The notes below the pieces were generated by a model that saw only the letters and a list, made by a program, of their open reading frames with translations, made no database searches and was not told where the DNA came from. Below, piece after piece: positions 44,570-56,600 of a DNA stretch of 64,000 nucleotides. The stretch comes from Pholis gunnellus. Its lineage: Eukaryota; Chordata; Actinopteri; Perciformes; Pholidae. Both the position numbers and the translations under genes were made by a program. Position 1 is the stretch's first letter. Each line of letters begins with the position of its first letter. The DNA is taken from contig OU342804.1 of assembly GCA_910591455.2 (NCBI GenBank), positions 22,470,484 to 22,534,483 of the forward strand, written 5' to 3'.

Positions 44570-44615
44570 TCAGGGATCTATTGTGGGAACTGCTCTGTTT
44601 GCCATTTACAGAAAT
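44562..44615 (+). pseudogene. LINE reverse transcriptase remnant
   Basis: The frame reads GVPQGSIVGTALFAIYRN, close to the conserved RT motif GVPQGSVLGPLLF(x)IYIN. The remainder of the RT is absent or unreadable, so this is a short dead fragment. Confidence 0.75.
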
Positions 44616-44734
44616 TGATTTTTACATTTCAGAGATGTGGATTTAATCTCAGCTGTGACCAGTTTTGTTATTGAGAGGGTGACAGAATAGTAATACCGTG
44701 GCATCTTAAATGGACAATATATAGACAAACGTGT

Positions 44735-44890
44735 GGGATTATCATGGGGAGATATCATTGAACACCATAATCCAAAAGTCAACCTCTCATTTAGTGTTTT
44801 GATGATTGTGTAGAGTGCAACAAAATCTCCCACAGGTGTTCAAGTGGGTTGAGGTCTGGTGACTATGAAGGCCATAATAAATTATTCACA
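44735..44890 (+). repeat. DNA-transposon-like fragment
   Basis: gtgggttgaggtctggtgac and tgaaggccata are blocks I associate with fish transposon copies. No terminal repeats were identified. Confidence 0.4.
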
Positions 44891-45648
44891 ACATTCATAA
44901 ACCATTTATTGTCACGTGCAAAATGGAAATATCTGTTATGGTTCTCCATTTATTTATTGAGGATTTGTCTTTTGTCCCCCAGCAGCAGTGTGACGCAGTA
45001 CTACGTTTCACCACCAGGTGGTAATATTTTGTAACAAATACAGTTGGATCACCAAGTCATGGTCCATTTCATATGGCTTGTAACAGTCCGGTCTCACTGT
45101 ATATGTCAAGTAAAATCCTGTATTTAATTAAGCTGTTATGACTTTTTTTCCATTTCATCAATGCAGCTGCCATTGAATAACTTTGAGTCCCTACAGGAAA
45201 TGTATAAACCATATATTTTAAATGTAACTGATATCGAGCCGGTGACTGAGTAATGGTGCAGCTCTCAGCTGGTTGGAATTGCACAAGGGTGGTGATGTGG
45301 CCCAGCTTTGAATTCATCCACACCTAGTGAGGATAATTGAATTGGTTTTTTTAATGTTCGTAATAAGCAATATTCCAATCAGGTGCTGTTTGTTCAGCAA
45401 CCAGAAATGTTTGTTGCAGCTACATTCAGTCTGTTACAGATACAACACTTCATTTCAGCTGTTGTGTTGTCATACCTCACTTGTTCACAGTTACATTTAG
45501 CTCTCTTGTGTACTGTCCTGTCAATTCACTCACATATTAAGCAGTTTTTGACAGTATGTAGACACATCGGTGCCTCTGCTTTAAGAATATCTATAACGTC
45601 CTCGGTGGGGTTATCCGCAGGTCAGGCGCTCATTGCTACCACACGGAC

Positions 45649-45670
45649 ACACACACACACGCACACACAA
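45649..45670 (+). repeat. (AC)n microsatellite
   Basis: Short AC/GCAC run. Confidence 0.9.
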
Positions 45671-45908
45671 CCCAATAATGTCACATAACCTTCTGTGTTA
45701 TAACAGTGGCAGCCTATTAAGGAAGACATTGCTTTAAAAAAACACTGAGCACACCTAATGCCTGTGTAATGCATGCACAGCGGCAGACGCTCCATGTAGG
45801 TTACTGCATGCATGTTGGTAATATTTTGGTCAGCTTGCCTGCACACATACTATACTGTCATTGGATGGAGACTCGAGTTCCTCCACTCCATACAGTGACT
45901 GGTTGAGT

Positions 45909-45942
45909 GGGGGGGGGGGGTTCACTCTGTTGCCATGACAAC
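45909..45942 (+). promoter_or_regulatory. G12 tract and strong RFX X-box match
   Basis: GTTGCCATGACAAC at 45929-45942 matches the X-box consensus (two inverted half-sites) with one symmetric difference. A run of 12 G lies just before it. The 150 bp around it are GC-richer than the flanks. It could be a promoter element for an unseen gene. Confidence 0.4.
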
Positions 45943-46269
45943 AGCGAAGCCACACCCTGTTTCTTATACCCAACCCCCCAACATGCTCGGCTCAGAACAA
46001 AGCACAGGAGACAGAGAGAGCGGCTGGCTGGTGGTACATGCACTGAGGTTTAACAGGAGACAAAATTCATCATCTATCTGCTGTTGATTGACCGAAGCAC
46101 CCGAAACACCTGTATAGTAATGTGACAAAATCTGAGTATTGGTTACCTTTTTGTTTTCATTGTACAAACAAAAAGTATAATATTACTGGAAATTTTATTT
46201 GACTGTCCGTGGAAATCATTCCAATTATCAAAGCATCCGAATGTATCTCTTCTAAGGATAAATGAAATA

Positions 46270-47475
46270 CTGTTAACATTAAATGTATTGCTGAAACAAC
46301 AAGTTGATTAATTGATCAGAGGATTGATATACATACTTATAAGCGGTTTAGATTATTTATTAAGCAAAACAACGTTTTTATAGCTTCTCCATAATGAGGA
46401 TCTTTGTTTTACATCATTGTACATTTCATATCGTTGGGTTGTACATTATCAATATGTCATATTGGACTCTTTCTCGTTGGGAAATGATTTTATTATTTTC
46501 TACTTTTATTGTGATATTCTTTAGTCATCAGATTAATTTATAATGAGAATAATTGTTTGTTGCAGCCCTAATTAAGTGGAGCGTTGAAACAACTAATTGA
46601 TTAATTGATCAACAACAAATGATTTGACCAAAGACGTCCTTGTCTTATAAAAGCTGATAAATGAAATACCTTTGGTTTGTGGATTGCTGGTTGTCACCTT
46701 ATAAGCTCTGGGAAACTGAGATGACACACTTTTTTAACACTTTTTTATTGACATTTTTACACGAAGCAATTCTGTTTTTTTAATCATGAGATTTAGAAAA
46801 AGAACAATAGTTTCAGCTGCAGCTCTGGTTTATTGTTTATTTTGGAACTGTGGATGTACTAAAGTGCATTCATGCTCCAACTGTTACATTGTACATGTGT
46901 CTCGCTCTTTTTTTTTTACTCTGGCCTGTTTGTGTGTCCTCTGATGTCCAGGAATAATTGACATAATCTGAATTATGTTAAAATGACACGATCTGTGCTC
47001 TTCCTCCCTTTTGTTTTCTGTTGTGCTGATTTTGTCCTTTCAGCTTCCCTTCTGCTGGACAATGTAAAAGTCCTGCGGTGGCAGCGCTGGGGCTCATCCA
47101 TCTCCCCTCTGTCCCTTATGATATTGTTCCATTGTGTGGTAGATCATTGTATTGCCGTTGTTGTTGTTGTCATATTGCTATCAGTGGCAGCGTGTTTCAG
47201 GGCTGCAACTTACAATTTATATTTGTTTATTCATCTGGCGATTATTTATTTAGATGAGCTAATTCAATAGTTTGTCTATTATTGTAATTTCAGGGCCCAC
47301 AACAATCCATAACCCAAATGTATTTAATTTAGTATCACAGTCAATGAAAACTAAAAAATATCCACATTTGAGAGGCTGAAACCAATAAAACCAATTAAAT
47401 GGCAGATTAGTTTCTGGTAAATTTTCATTTAATCTACCTATTGATCAATCGACTAATTGTTTTTGTCTGGTATGT
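46270..47475. repeat. Diverged ctgcaact/ATTGATTAAT-type repeat pieces
   Basis: Pieces near 46285-46320, 46580-46615, 47198-47290 and 47440-47470 (for example aacaactaattgattaattg, atcaatcgactaattg) resemble a common teleost repeat. A similar piece is at about 60750-60830. Patchy, not continuous. Confidence 0.4.
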
Positions 47476-47895
47476 TGCTGTAGTATTTCTGTACAATATG
47501 ACCAATAAGAACCATAATGTCATTGCTTGTGTCCGTTTAGATTTTTCCCACCAATGAGAATCCCTGTGATCCTGATACAGAGATGCTGTTTGATGTCTTC
47601 CTGTAGGCTCAGTTTGGCCTGGTTTTAGTTTGTCTTGCACCCCAGTGGCTGTGTTTCAGAGGGAGCGATAGATTAAGAGGAACTGTGCTACATATGTTTT
47701 AATTGGATGGTTTTGGTGAAGTGATGGCTACATTCACAGGGGAATTGAAGCTGAATCATCTACAAATGTCTAATCTTTAATGAAACGCGTTCACCAGAAA
47801 GCATAAATAATGAGCAGCATGATTAAACATAGAAACAAAAGCACAAACGCAATTTAATTGAATGATTTCCCAACTATGTGAGGACTGTGGAGACG

Positions 47896-47919
47896 TGTGT
47901 GTGTGTGTGTGTGTGTGTT
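47896..47919 (+). repeat. (TG)n microsatellite
   Basis: Short TG run. Confidence 0.95.
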
Positions 47920-48649
47920 GTGGGGGATGATCCAGTACAGGGAGGATCATTGAGAAATGTGTATCAAATAATGTCCAGCGCTCTCTTGACAAGCTCAATG
48001 ACAACTTGTGTCTTCATGAATTGCTGCTGGCTTTGCATTTCATATTTTATTTACTGCTTCTAGACATCAGATAGCCAGTCAGCATTCTCATTCTTTGTCA
48101 GTGAGCTGGAGCAGTAAACCTCACTGGAGTTATATTTATAAGTGTTGTAGAAGAGCTGATTTGCTATCCCCACCAATTCATCACCTTAACTTGCGTTACC
48201 TTTAGTTCAGTGTTAAATGAGCAATCTATTATCGCTCTCTTTCTCTCTGTCTCACCATCACTCTCTTTCTCTCCAGCTGAACCAACAACATCAAAGGAGT
48301 GTGCTTCAAATCACAGGTGTTGAAGGATTAAGGCCACCGCAGGATGGGGTTTTATTCTCAGCCTCATCTTTGATGTAGTGTCTCTTTCACTCACTTGTGT
48401 CTCTAACCCTAACATGGATTGGTAGCCGAGAGTGTTCATTGCTAAACTGAAAATATGGAGTGTCTTCATTCTCACACAGCGTCATTAAGTAAGAGGCTGC
48501 ACTCATGAAGTGGAAAATTATTATTGTCAGAAGCACAAATGAGGAGAGCATCTTATGAGGTTGGTACCAGGGCAATATCTACGGCTGCCTGCAAAGATGT
48601 TTTCCCATACTGTTTATACTTATATTATATAGTGGTAACTATTCCTTTA

Positions 48650-48840
48650 ATGTCTCTGGGTCAATTAGGTCATTGTGGGTAATATTGATTTTTAGCTTGG
48701 GGTTGTAGGATGGCAGTCAGGTTGGTCGGTGTACCTCTTTGGTCCATACAGAAATATCTCAATAACTGTTTCCATCAAATTTTTTACGAACATTCATGGC
48801 GCTCAGATGATGAATCTCTCTGACTTTGGTGATCAACTTG
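48650..48840 (-). repeat. Interspersed repeat fragment, family A
   Basis: gtcggtgtacctctttggtc, gaaatatctcaataactg and cattcatggcgctcag are typical family A text, inverted relative to 2105-2300. Confidence 0.6.
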
Positions 48841-48886
48841 TATTGTGAAATTGTATAGATTGCCAATATATTTGGTACAGACGGTC

Positions 48887-49115
48887 TGTGTGGAGTTTAC
48901 ATGTTCTCCCCCGTGTCAGTGTGGGTTATGGGTTCTCCGGCTTCCTCCCACACCCCAAAGTCAGCTTTGGTTTATTGAGGACCGTAAATTTGGTGTGAAC
49001 GTGAGCGTGAATGGTTGTCAGTCTCTATGTGTCAGCCCTGTGACTGTGACACTGGCGACCTGTCCAAGGTGTACCCTGCCTTCGCTCAATGTCAGCTGGG
49101 ATCAGCTCCAGTGTA
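48887..49115 (+). repeat. Interspersed repeat with gtgtggagtttacatgttct
   Basis: Blocks gtgtggagtttacatgttct, ccggcttcctcccacacccc, ggcgacctgtccaaggtgta and tcagctgggatcagctcca are hallmarks of a widespread vertebrate/fish repeat. The 125-codon frame across it is a by-product. Confidence 0.75.
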
Positions 49116-50129
49116 TCAAACACAGTGTATGTTATCCACCATGCACTGATGCATCTTATTCATCTCACTGGAGAGATCTCCATAAAAGAATATGGACCAA
49201 GATCAACATGACATTTTGGTAATCCTACCCAACCTAATTAATCACATAAAGAGCTAAAACCCCATTAAATAGGAAAATATCTAAAAATGGAGAAAAAAAA
49301 CAACGTCACAGGCAAATATTTTCTCACCACTTTGTAAATTCAAGCTTCCATCGCAGTGAAAGTGAAGCAGAGGAGACAAGGAAAGTTTTCCAGAGTGACC
49401 GCTCTGGTGCTAGCTGTAGGCTCTTCGTTGACCTTTAACCCTGGTTGGGTCACCGGGGTGTGTTGGTGTGCTGAGGAGGGACAGGAGGGTACATTGCTCC
49501 CCAGACCGTTAAGAAGCCATGTAGGAAAACAGCTGAGCAGCGCCTGGCAGCAGGGTGAGAGGAAAAGTCGCGGGCTCCACAGGCTTACCTTTAGGGGAAC
49601 AGACTCACTCTTAGGCAAGCATATACTGTAGACTCATACATGCATCACATTCACGTGCACGTGCATGCACGTGTTCCCTACATTCGCACGGCTGCACAGA
49701 GGTACCGGTTGGGCAACACACAGAGTGAAGGATGTATTTGAACAGAGGACACCTGCGAGACAGAAACTGCCAACAGAATCAAAGTTTTGACTGACTGTAG
49801 CTAAGTTCGTGTCTCGCCAAGGACTGTCGTGCTGCTATGCCAGACCATGTGTGAATGTTATTTGCCCTCTTAGTTGCTCGGGTCCACAATGAGTCATCTT
49901 TTGGAGTTTGGAAGGCGGCATCGCAAAGAAATGGCCGCTCCCCGGGGTTAACACCCTGCTGAGCACCAGACATCAAGGTTAATGACTTTTTTCCCCTCTC
50001 TTCCTCCCATCATCTTCTCTAACTGTCTTCTCTAACTTTGCCCGTTAAGTTTATGAACCTACATTTCATCCAGCTTTCTATGGTTTTCCCCGGTGGACAG
50101 CAGTGAAAGAGGCTTTTATATCCTTTACT

Positions 50130-50513
50130 TTAAGGTGCCCTGCAGAGTTTTCTTGTCAACAAACAAAAGCTATTTTTTACAGTCAATCTCAATAAAGAGC
50201 ATAGTGTGTATCCGTGAGGTCTAAAAAAAAAATACATGGCAAATGCAACCTTCCTCATAAAACATGAACAAAACATTTAAACCTGCATTGCTTGCACATA
50301 GATGTTTGACGGCTACAAGTATTCTTTATCCCTGCATGTGTTGCTGCACCTTGCATTGCATATCTTGTTGAATTACCGCCACCTGTAGATCAGTGGAATA
50401 GTGTGTGGCCGTGCCACCTGTGTGCATACGTGCGTACACGACAAACACAACAGTCACCCACTCATAAAATGTGTCTGTTCCACGGCGCCACTAACTCCAC
50501 AGGGTGCCTTTAA
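50130..50513. mobile_element. MITE with TTAA target duplication (piggyBac-like)
   Basis: TTAA at 50130-50133 and 50510-50513 flank 376 bp with imperfect terminal inverted repeats: GGTGCCCTGCAGAG at the left, and AGGCACCCTGTGGAG as the complement of the right end. No coding capacity. The flanks rejoin as cctttac-TTAA-gtaaaagtagc, the usual text of repeat family C, so it inserted into an older repeat. Confidence 0.75.
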
Positions 50514-50700
50514 GTAAAAGTAGCGAGACCACAATAGAAAAAGACTTCCTAAGTCAAACACTTAAACCTCCAGTTTTACACATAAAAATCTCTGTTCACC
50601 TCATGAGGAGTATCACACAGTGTTTGGAGCTTGACCCATACTAGGGACCAAAGTCAGGATATCTCTGCCTCTGCTGCTTCGATAAGTAGTATCTGTAAAA
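50514..50700 (+). repeat. Repeat family C fragment, right flank of the MITE
   Basis: gtaaaagtagcgagaccaca matches the family C text aagtaaaagtagcaatacca closely; it is interrupted on the left by the MITE. Confidence 0.55.
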
Positions 50701-53019
50701 TGTGGGTTTAAGTAGAATGGCCCTTGGCAGTTTTACATTGTATATGGTGATTCAAGTTGGGGTTCATTTTGCAATAATGACCAGCTCGCTTTATACTATC
50801 CCTTTTATGTTATTGCTTCCACTTAAAAAAATAGTCCTCTTGCTGTGTACGGAGATCAAAGCTGTCTAATAAATTCTAACATTTTATTGTTATTACAGAA
50901 AATTAACCTGAAAGACCTGTAATATGTAATATAATCTGTAAATCTTTAATGTTGCCAATTGTTGTCAAAGTGGTGGTAAATTATTTGCCCATAAAAATCT
51001 TAATCTGCAAAGTGAAGAGGAATGAATTCAAAAATAAAAGGGACAATATTTGATTAAATATATGTACTTAATTACTTTCCACTATTGCCCAGGGGACCAG
51101 GGACGTGTGGCCGTGTCCAAATCAGAAATCTTTTACATCCAAATGTGATAATCAGTCACATTGGTTTCTCTGATGGACTTTTACATAACCCATAATTGTA
51201 TTTGTTGTGGTATTAGCCTGAAACCTGTAACTATTACAGTACTAATGATTAATATCCACTTAAACGATTGAAAAGTGGTCTTTTGTTAACAAAGACAGAT
51301 ATAACATCACTGAAACACAAACTAACTGGAGTGTCAGGTTTTTTCCATTTATCATGAAACAATGTAAACAGAAAAAAGTTGTGAACAACTTAACGAATAT
51401 TATTGGACGCCTGGATTATTTCTTATTCTCTGAGACGCTGTGATCTGCAGACCTGTTCCTTCGGCACAGGATGCCCCTCTCTAAACACAGGCCCCGTCCT
51501 CTTCTTATAACACTCACACACACAACTTGTGTTTTGACAGTATCTCCCAAACCTATACCTCTGTTTTCTGTAACCTGCTGTGAGGAAAAAGTGGACATAT
51601 CTAAACTGTATGTCTTCAGTAATAGGCTTCTACCATGTCATTTTGAAGATGTCCTCCTCGGACTGTTAGTGCGAAATACAAACATGTATCAGGAGAAAAC
51701 AAGACACAGTGGCAATCGTCAGCTGATGATAGTGGTATAAAAAGGGGAATGCTCAAAGCTCACAAGTTAATATGAATAGTTTAATATGCTCTGGTTTGTA
51801 TATAGTTGCTTCTTTTATGAATTTTCTCTTGCTTGCCAAGGCCAAATAGCAGAAAGGCTGAGGCTATCATTATTGTGGCAAATTCTAAACTGTTGAGACT
51901 AATCTGCCAGCTTGTGTTACTGTTGTAGATCTCGGCTTAGAGGCAACGAGAGTAGGGGACAAGCTGACTGGAGTTTTACACAGAAGTGCGCCATTTGGTT
52001 AAAGCGTTTCTGACTGTTGCTGTGCGTGCCTCCGTAGGGCAGGAACATAAAACGTGAGTCACTCCACAGTCCGCATCCCAGACTGAAAAGGCCCGCGAAT
52101 TTACCAGGGGTCATTTATGATTTCAGCAGCAACCTGTCACTCCAAACCTCTACGCTGATGACCTCGATGATGGTAAAGAAGCTAATTCCCTAAAGGAGGG
52201 GTCATTCTTTGTTGGCATTTGACCCTTTTAAGAATAACTGAGGGACTAGTTGCAACTATTTACATTATGGAATAATCTCTGGAAACGTTGAAAAATGTGC
52301 TCATTCACTTTCTTTTCAAAAGTCAGATGATAAGATCGATGCTACTTTCATGTATGTATGATGAATATGAAGCTAACCAGCTTATGCTAACCTAAATCTG
52401 CAAAGTAACAACGCGTGTTCCAAGGGTCCAACGTTCCCCAGCTTTATATCCTCGTCATATGACACATGAACATGACACATTCGCATTGAGACCCTTTATA
52501 GAGTTGTATGTTCTCAGCACTGTATGTTTCTCCATCTCAGCTGTGGAAATCACCCACTTACAGCTTATGGATGGGGGTGCAGAATAATTACAATGCAATT
52601 CAATTTCATAGCCTATTTCCCAAAATATCCAGGGCTTGTTGTCTCCACGGTCATATTCAAAGAGGGCGGGTTTCATTGGCTGTAAATCCATGAAGTCTTA
52701 TTGTCAATACTTAAGCAATTTGGTTTATGTAATTTCCATAATAATACATTTAACTGACACAAAAGCTAATGCAATCATGCGGTGAGAATGATGAGCATTG
52801 ACTGTATATTGTCTACTCTTGTGCCAAGGAGGCAGACTTATGGACATTGAGGTATTTACACATCCATAGAAGATAATCTTAAAATGACCTCATTACAAAA
52901 GCTCTTCACTGGAGGGCAATGTCACAACAGCTACATAAGGGTACCTATCCACAGCCGTTTGTTTTTAATTTAAACTGCATAGATGGCCCTTACCAATCTC
53001 TCACAATGGTAGTTTATAT

Positions 53020-53150
53020 AGGTGCTGGCTATAACTTCGTATTAACCAGACGGACATGAGAGTGGTATTGATCTTCTCATCTAACTCTCTGCAAGAAAGC
53101 CAATGAGCATATATCCCAAAAGGTCACACTATTCCTTAAAATCAATGTAT
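53020..53150 (+). repeat. Interspersed repeat family D fragment
   Basis: gacatgagagtggtattgat, ctcatctaactctctgcaag and acactattccttaaaat are typical of a common fish repeat. A piece of its other end lies at 58800-58910. Confidence 0.65.
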
Positions 53151-53439
53151 TGTTTGGTCTTGAATACGGTGAAACCTGCTGATCACAATTTCCAAGAGAC
53201 CAAGGCGATGTCTCCAATTTCAGTACGAATTAAGGTCGGGGAGCGTTTAAATATAATTTGTCTTTTTCGCTAGTGTTGGTAGAGTGGATCAGTGAATTTG
53301 CGAGCTGTTTTTTAAAGCTCTTTTCCACATAGTCAAGTCATGCCATATCCCCCAGAATGACAGCTAGGTTTTCTTTCTTAGCATGAAGTCAAACACATCC
53401 AAGATAGGCAGGGGAGTCTTGACAAGGGGGCTCAATTGA

Positions 53440-53610
53440 CGTCTGAAGACAAGTGACATTACAGTGGCATCTCTGCTATTTGTGGATGACGATGTTCTGG
53501 CTTTAATGTAATCTCCAATATGTAGTGTGGGGTGTTTGCAGCTCAGTGTGACGCTGTCAGGAGGAGAAATGGCACCTCCAAGTTTGAGGCCTTGGAAATT
53601 TGACGAGTCT
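53440..53610 (+). pseudogene. Degenerate LINE reverse transcriptase fragment
   Basis: Reading across stops and shifts gives LLFVDDDVLAL (the F-x-D-D catalytic motif region), then CGVFAAQCDAVRR and GTSKFEAL, in the order seen in fish LINE RTs (FADDVVLLA ... FAAECEAAGMRISTSKSEAM). Stops and frameshifts make it inactive. Confidence 0.6.
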
Positions 53611-56600
53611 GCTAATCCAACAGCTAGCCTGAGAAGAGACTTTCAGGTTTCTAAGGAGCTTAAACATGAGTGAGAAAAAGAGTTGGGACAGGCCGGTACT
53701 TTGTGAGGTTTTCAGAAAAGTCCATCACTGAGATAGCTGCCACCTGTACTGGCAGACGTCTCAGCTATTCACCGTCTCTCTTCCTTCCTCTATTTAAATA
53801 CTGTAGTTTCCTATGGTTTTTTGGACTTATGCCGCGTTCATGTCATAACAGAGTTATCGTAATAATGTTCACATTAATATCCAAGACACAAGGGCTTTCA
53901 AAAAAGTGTATCCTCGTTGCATTTACATGTCTGACTTAATAACACAAAAGAGCATGAAAACCCAACCAACGTTCTTTGCTTCATGTCAACCAGAAGGGTT
54001 AATTAAATTTACAGTAGTGTTATATTGTAAATGCAGGTATTCATAACCCTCACACAACCAAATATGTGATCATATCACAGTCTTCAATTGTCGGATTTGT
54101 CGAAAGGAATATATTTAAAAAAAGTAAATATCCTCATTAGAATACTGTTCAAACAATGGTTGTATGTAATCTAGACATCTAATACACTCTGACTTTACAT
54201 CAAAACGTAGCCACGTGTTGATGCCTTTTGACCTCCAATTCACCAAATGAAGGCTTACTGACATTTATAATTCATGAATATGTTGCACAATTTTTTTAAA
54301 GATTATTTTTTGGACTTTGTTGCCATTATTTTAGTAAGGCCGAAGATAGACAGGAAAAAAGGCAGACAGGCAGTAGTGAGGACTCAGCCTTAGTACATAG
54401 GGCCCTGCTCTACCAGGTGAGCTACAGACCCCACTGTTGCATTTCCTGTTCGTATAACCCCTTTCTAAACAACATTGAAAGTTGTTTTCAACCCCAAAAA
54501 ATACAACAGGCATAACACAACTACTGAATAAATAAATAATAAATCAATCAACGCAAATCATAATGTAACAAAATGATTGGCTATTGGGTGTGGTTGTTTG
54601 AGAAACCAAACCATGAAGATTTAGGACAGCAGTCAGATAAGTAAGCATGACATGTTATTGAAGTGACTGCTTTTGGTTTTAACTGAGGATAAAAAGCGGT
54701 GTGACCAGCTACGACGATTGAATGCAGTGAGGATTCCTACACCCACAGCCCCAGAGGATGGGGACGTGACGAAACGAGTTGAGCGCAGCGGCTCGGTCTT
54801 GCAGGCTAACAGTAATCCCCAGATGGGAAACTCTGGAGATCAAATGTGACTCAACTTGTTCACCTCTGAAGGTGCGGGAAAGGTCCGCGGCGTTCCATCT
54901 GAGGCAGCCTGGTAGACCCAGCTCATTAGAGTATTCTTTTTCACTCTTATTTATCAACTTTCTTATCTGAGCTGATGACATCATCTGCATACGGATCAAG
55001 AAATGGTGGCACCGTCTGTGATGTCATGGAACGAGCTGTTACTTTAGTCAACAACTGACACAAGTGCGTAGCTAGAGAATCTAGAGGAAGAAATATGTTT
55101 GAGCTGACTTCACTGTTGAGTTAAGGTCTAAATCGACGTTTTTTTTACGACCCAACTTTGATATATTTGGTGCCTTACGCAAATTGTCATCCCGCTTTCT
55201 GTCTCTGACTCTCTAAAATACATTTACCAGCAAGCTCATCATATCGACAAAGCATGGTGCAAGCATGATTACTGAAATCAAAATCCGCTTTTCTACATGT
55301 AGAAGTTTTAAAGAGAAACTAGGAGAGTTATTTCTGAGCTAATGTCAACACTGTTTTATCTCCGACCTTCCTTATGTTACCTAATAAGGCAATTTAACTT
55401 CACTGAAACGTTTATTACAACCACTCTATCAAGATACTGTCCCAAGGTTTAACCTTTTAGATGAAAGATCTTAGCAGCTGGGGTGCATGTAGAGTACGTT
55501 GATACTGTGTGTGATGCATCACTCTGAATGGTGCTACTACTTTGCACTCAGACAAGGTACTTAGAATTGTAAAACTGGATTACGTGGTCTGTATTAAAAA
55601 GTGTGATGTGGATGAGGTTTAATGCCAGGTTGGTAATCTCCTTCAGAAACATTTCTGAAATTTTTGTTGAAATATCATTACATCCTTACTGCAATCAATC
55701 AATCAAATGCTCTGACAAAAGAAAGAAATCCAGTACGTGTGGCTGTCTCAGGACTGTAATAAACTAGTCCAAGCATGATTCGGCTTGTCTTCCACAAGCT
55801 GCCAGCTTGACATCTGTGAGTCTCCTCACAATAGTTTGTTGTTTACGATTAATATATGATTTAACAAAGGTATCACTACTGATAATATCGCGATGTGGAA
55901 AGATGAAAAATCTACAGGAGAGTCATCTTAAACTGGAAAAGGCATCATCTCTACCTACAATAAAATCCAATCTGTGGGCAGGTAGAAGACAACATAACAA
56001 TCTGGCCTGCATCAAACGTGCATATGTTTTCACAGATCTCCCTTCACACCAGCAGATGGGCAAGCACTTTTTTATTTCACACCCAGGCTGGAGATTGTGA
56101 GGCCTCTCTTGTGTTGCAGTTGTTGGTTCAGGTTACCTCTGCCTCTGGCAGGAAGCAAGCCTGCTGTGACCTTGACCTTGGCCTTGCAAATGTGCTCAGT
56201 GCAGCAGAATCTCCATCATTCTCTCGTTCTCTCTTACACACATATGTACTTCACCTACTCACCTACACATTTTGTTTGCATATTATAGCACTTTCTTAGC
56301 ATCATGACGCAGTTAAACAGTATGGTGTGTTCAACCCCCTGCCACATGTACTGTATGCATGTTTGCTGAATGCTGCTGTTAAATTAAGAACAGTGATGCA
56401 TTGTTACCACACAGACGAACAGAAATTTTGAAAATGAAAAATTTGTTTCGACAGGTTGGTCTTGGTTTAATAGTTTAATCTTGTCTTTAATAGTTGTTTA
56501 CACCAAAGTGCACACGTCCACTTATCTTTTTTGATTACCAACTGGCCTAAAGAGGGTGTCATGATTTATCAAAATGTTGATATGGTGTGACTTTGAAAAA

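Noticed and set aside
48845..49222. 125-codon + strand frame
   Set aside because: It runs through a common interspersed repeat (gtgtggagtttacatgttct type) and has no domain.
49779..49976. GERPFLCD in a minus-strand frame, suggestive of a zinc-finger linker
   Set aside because: There is no C2H2 spacing or repeat of the motif, so a single chance match.
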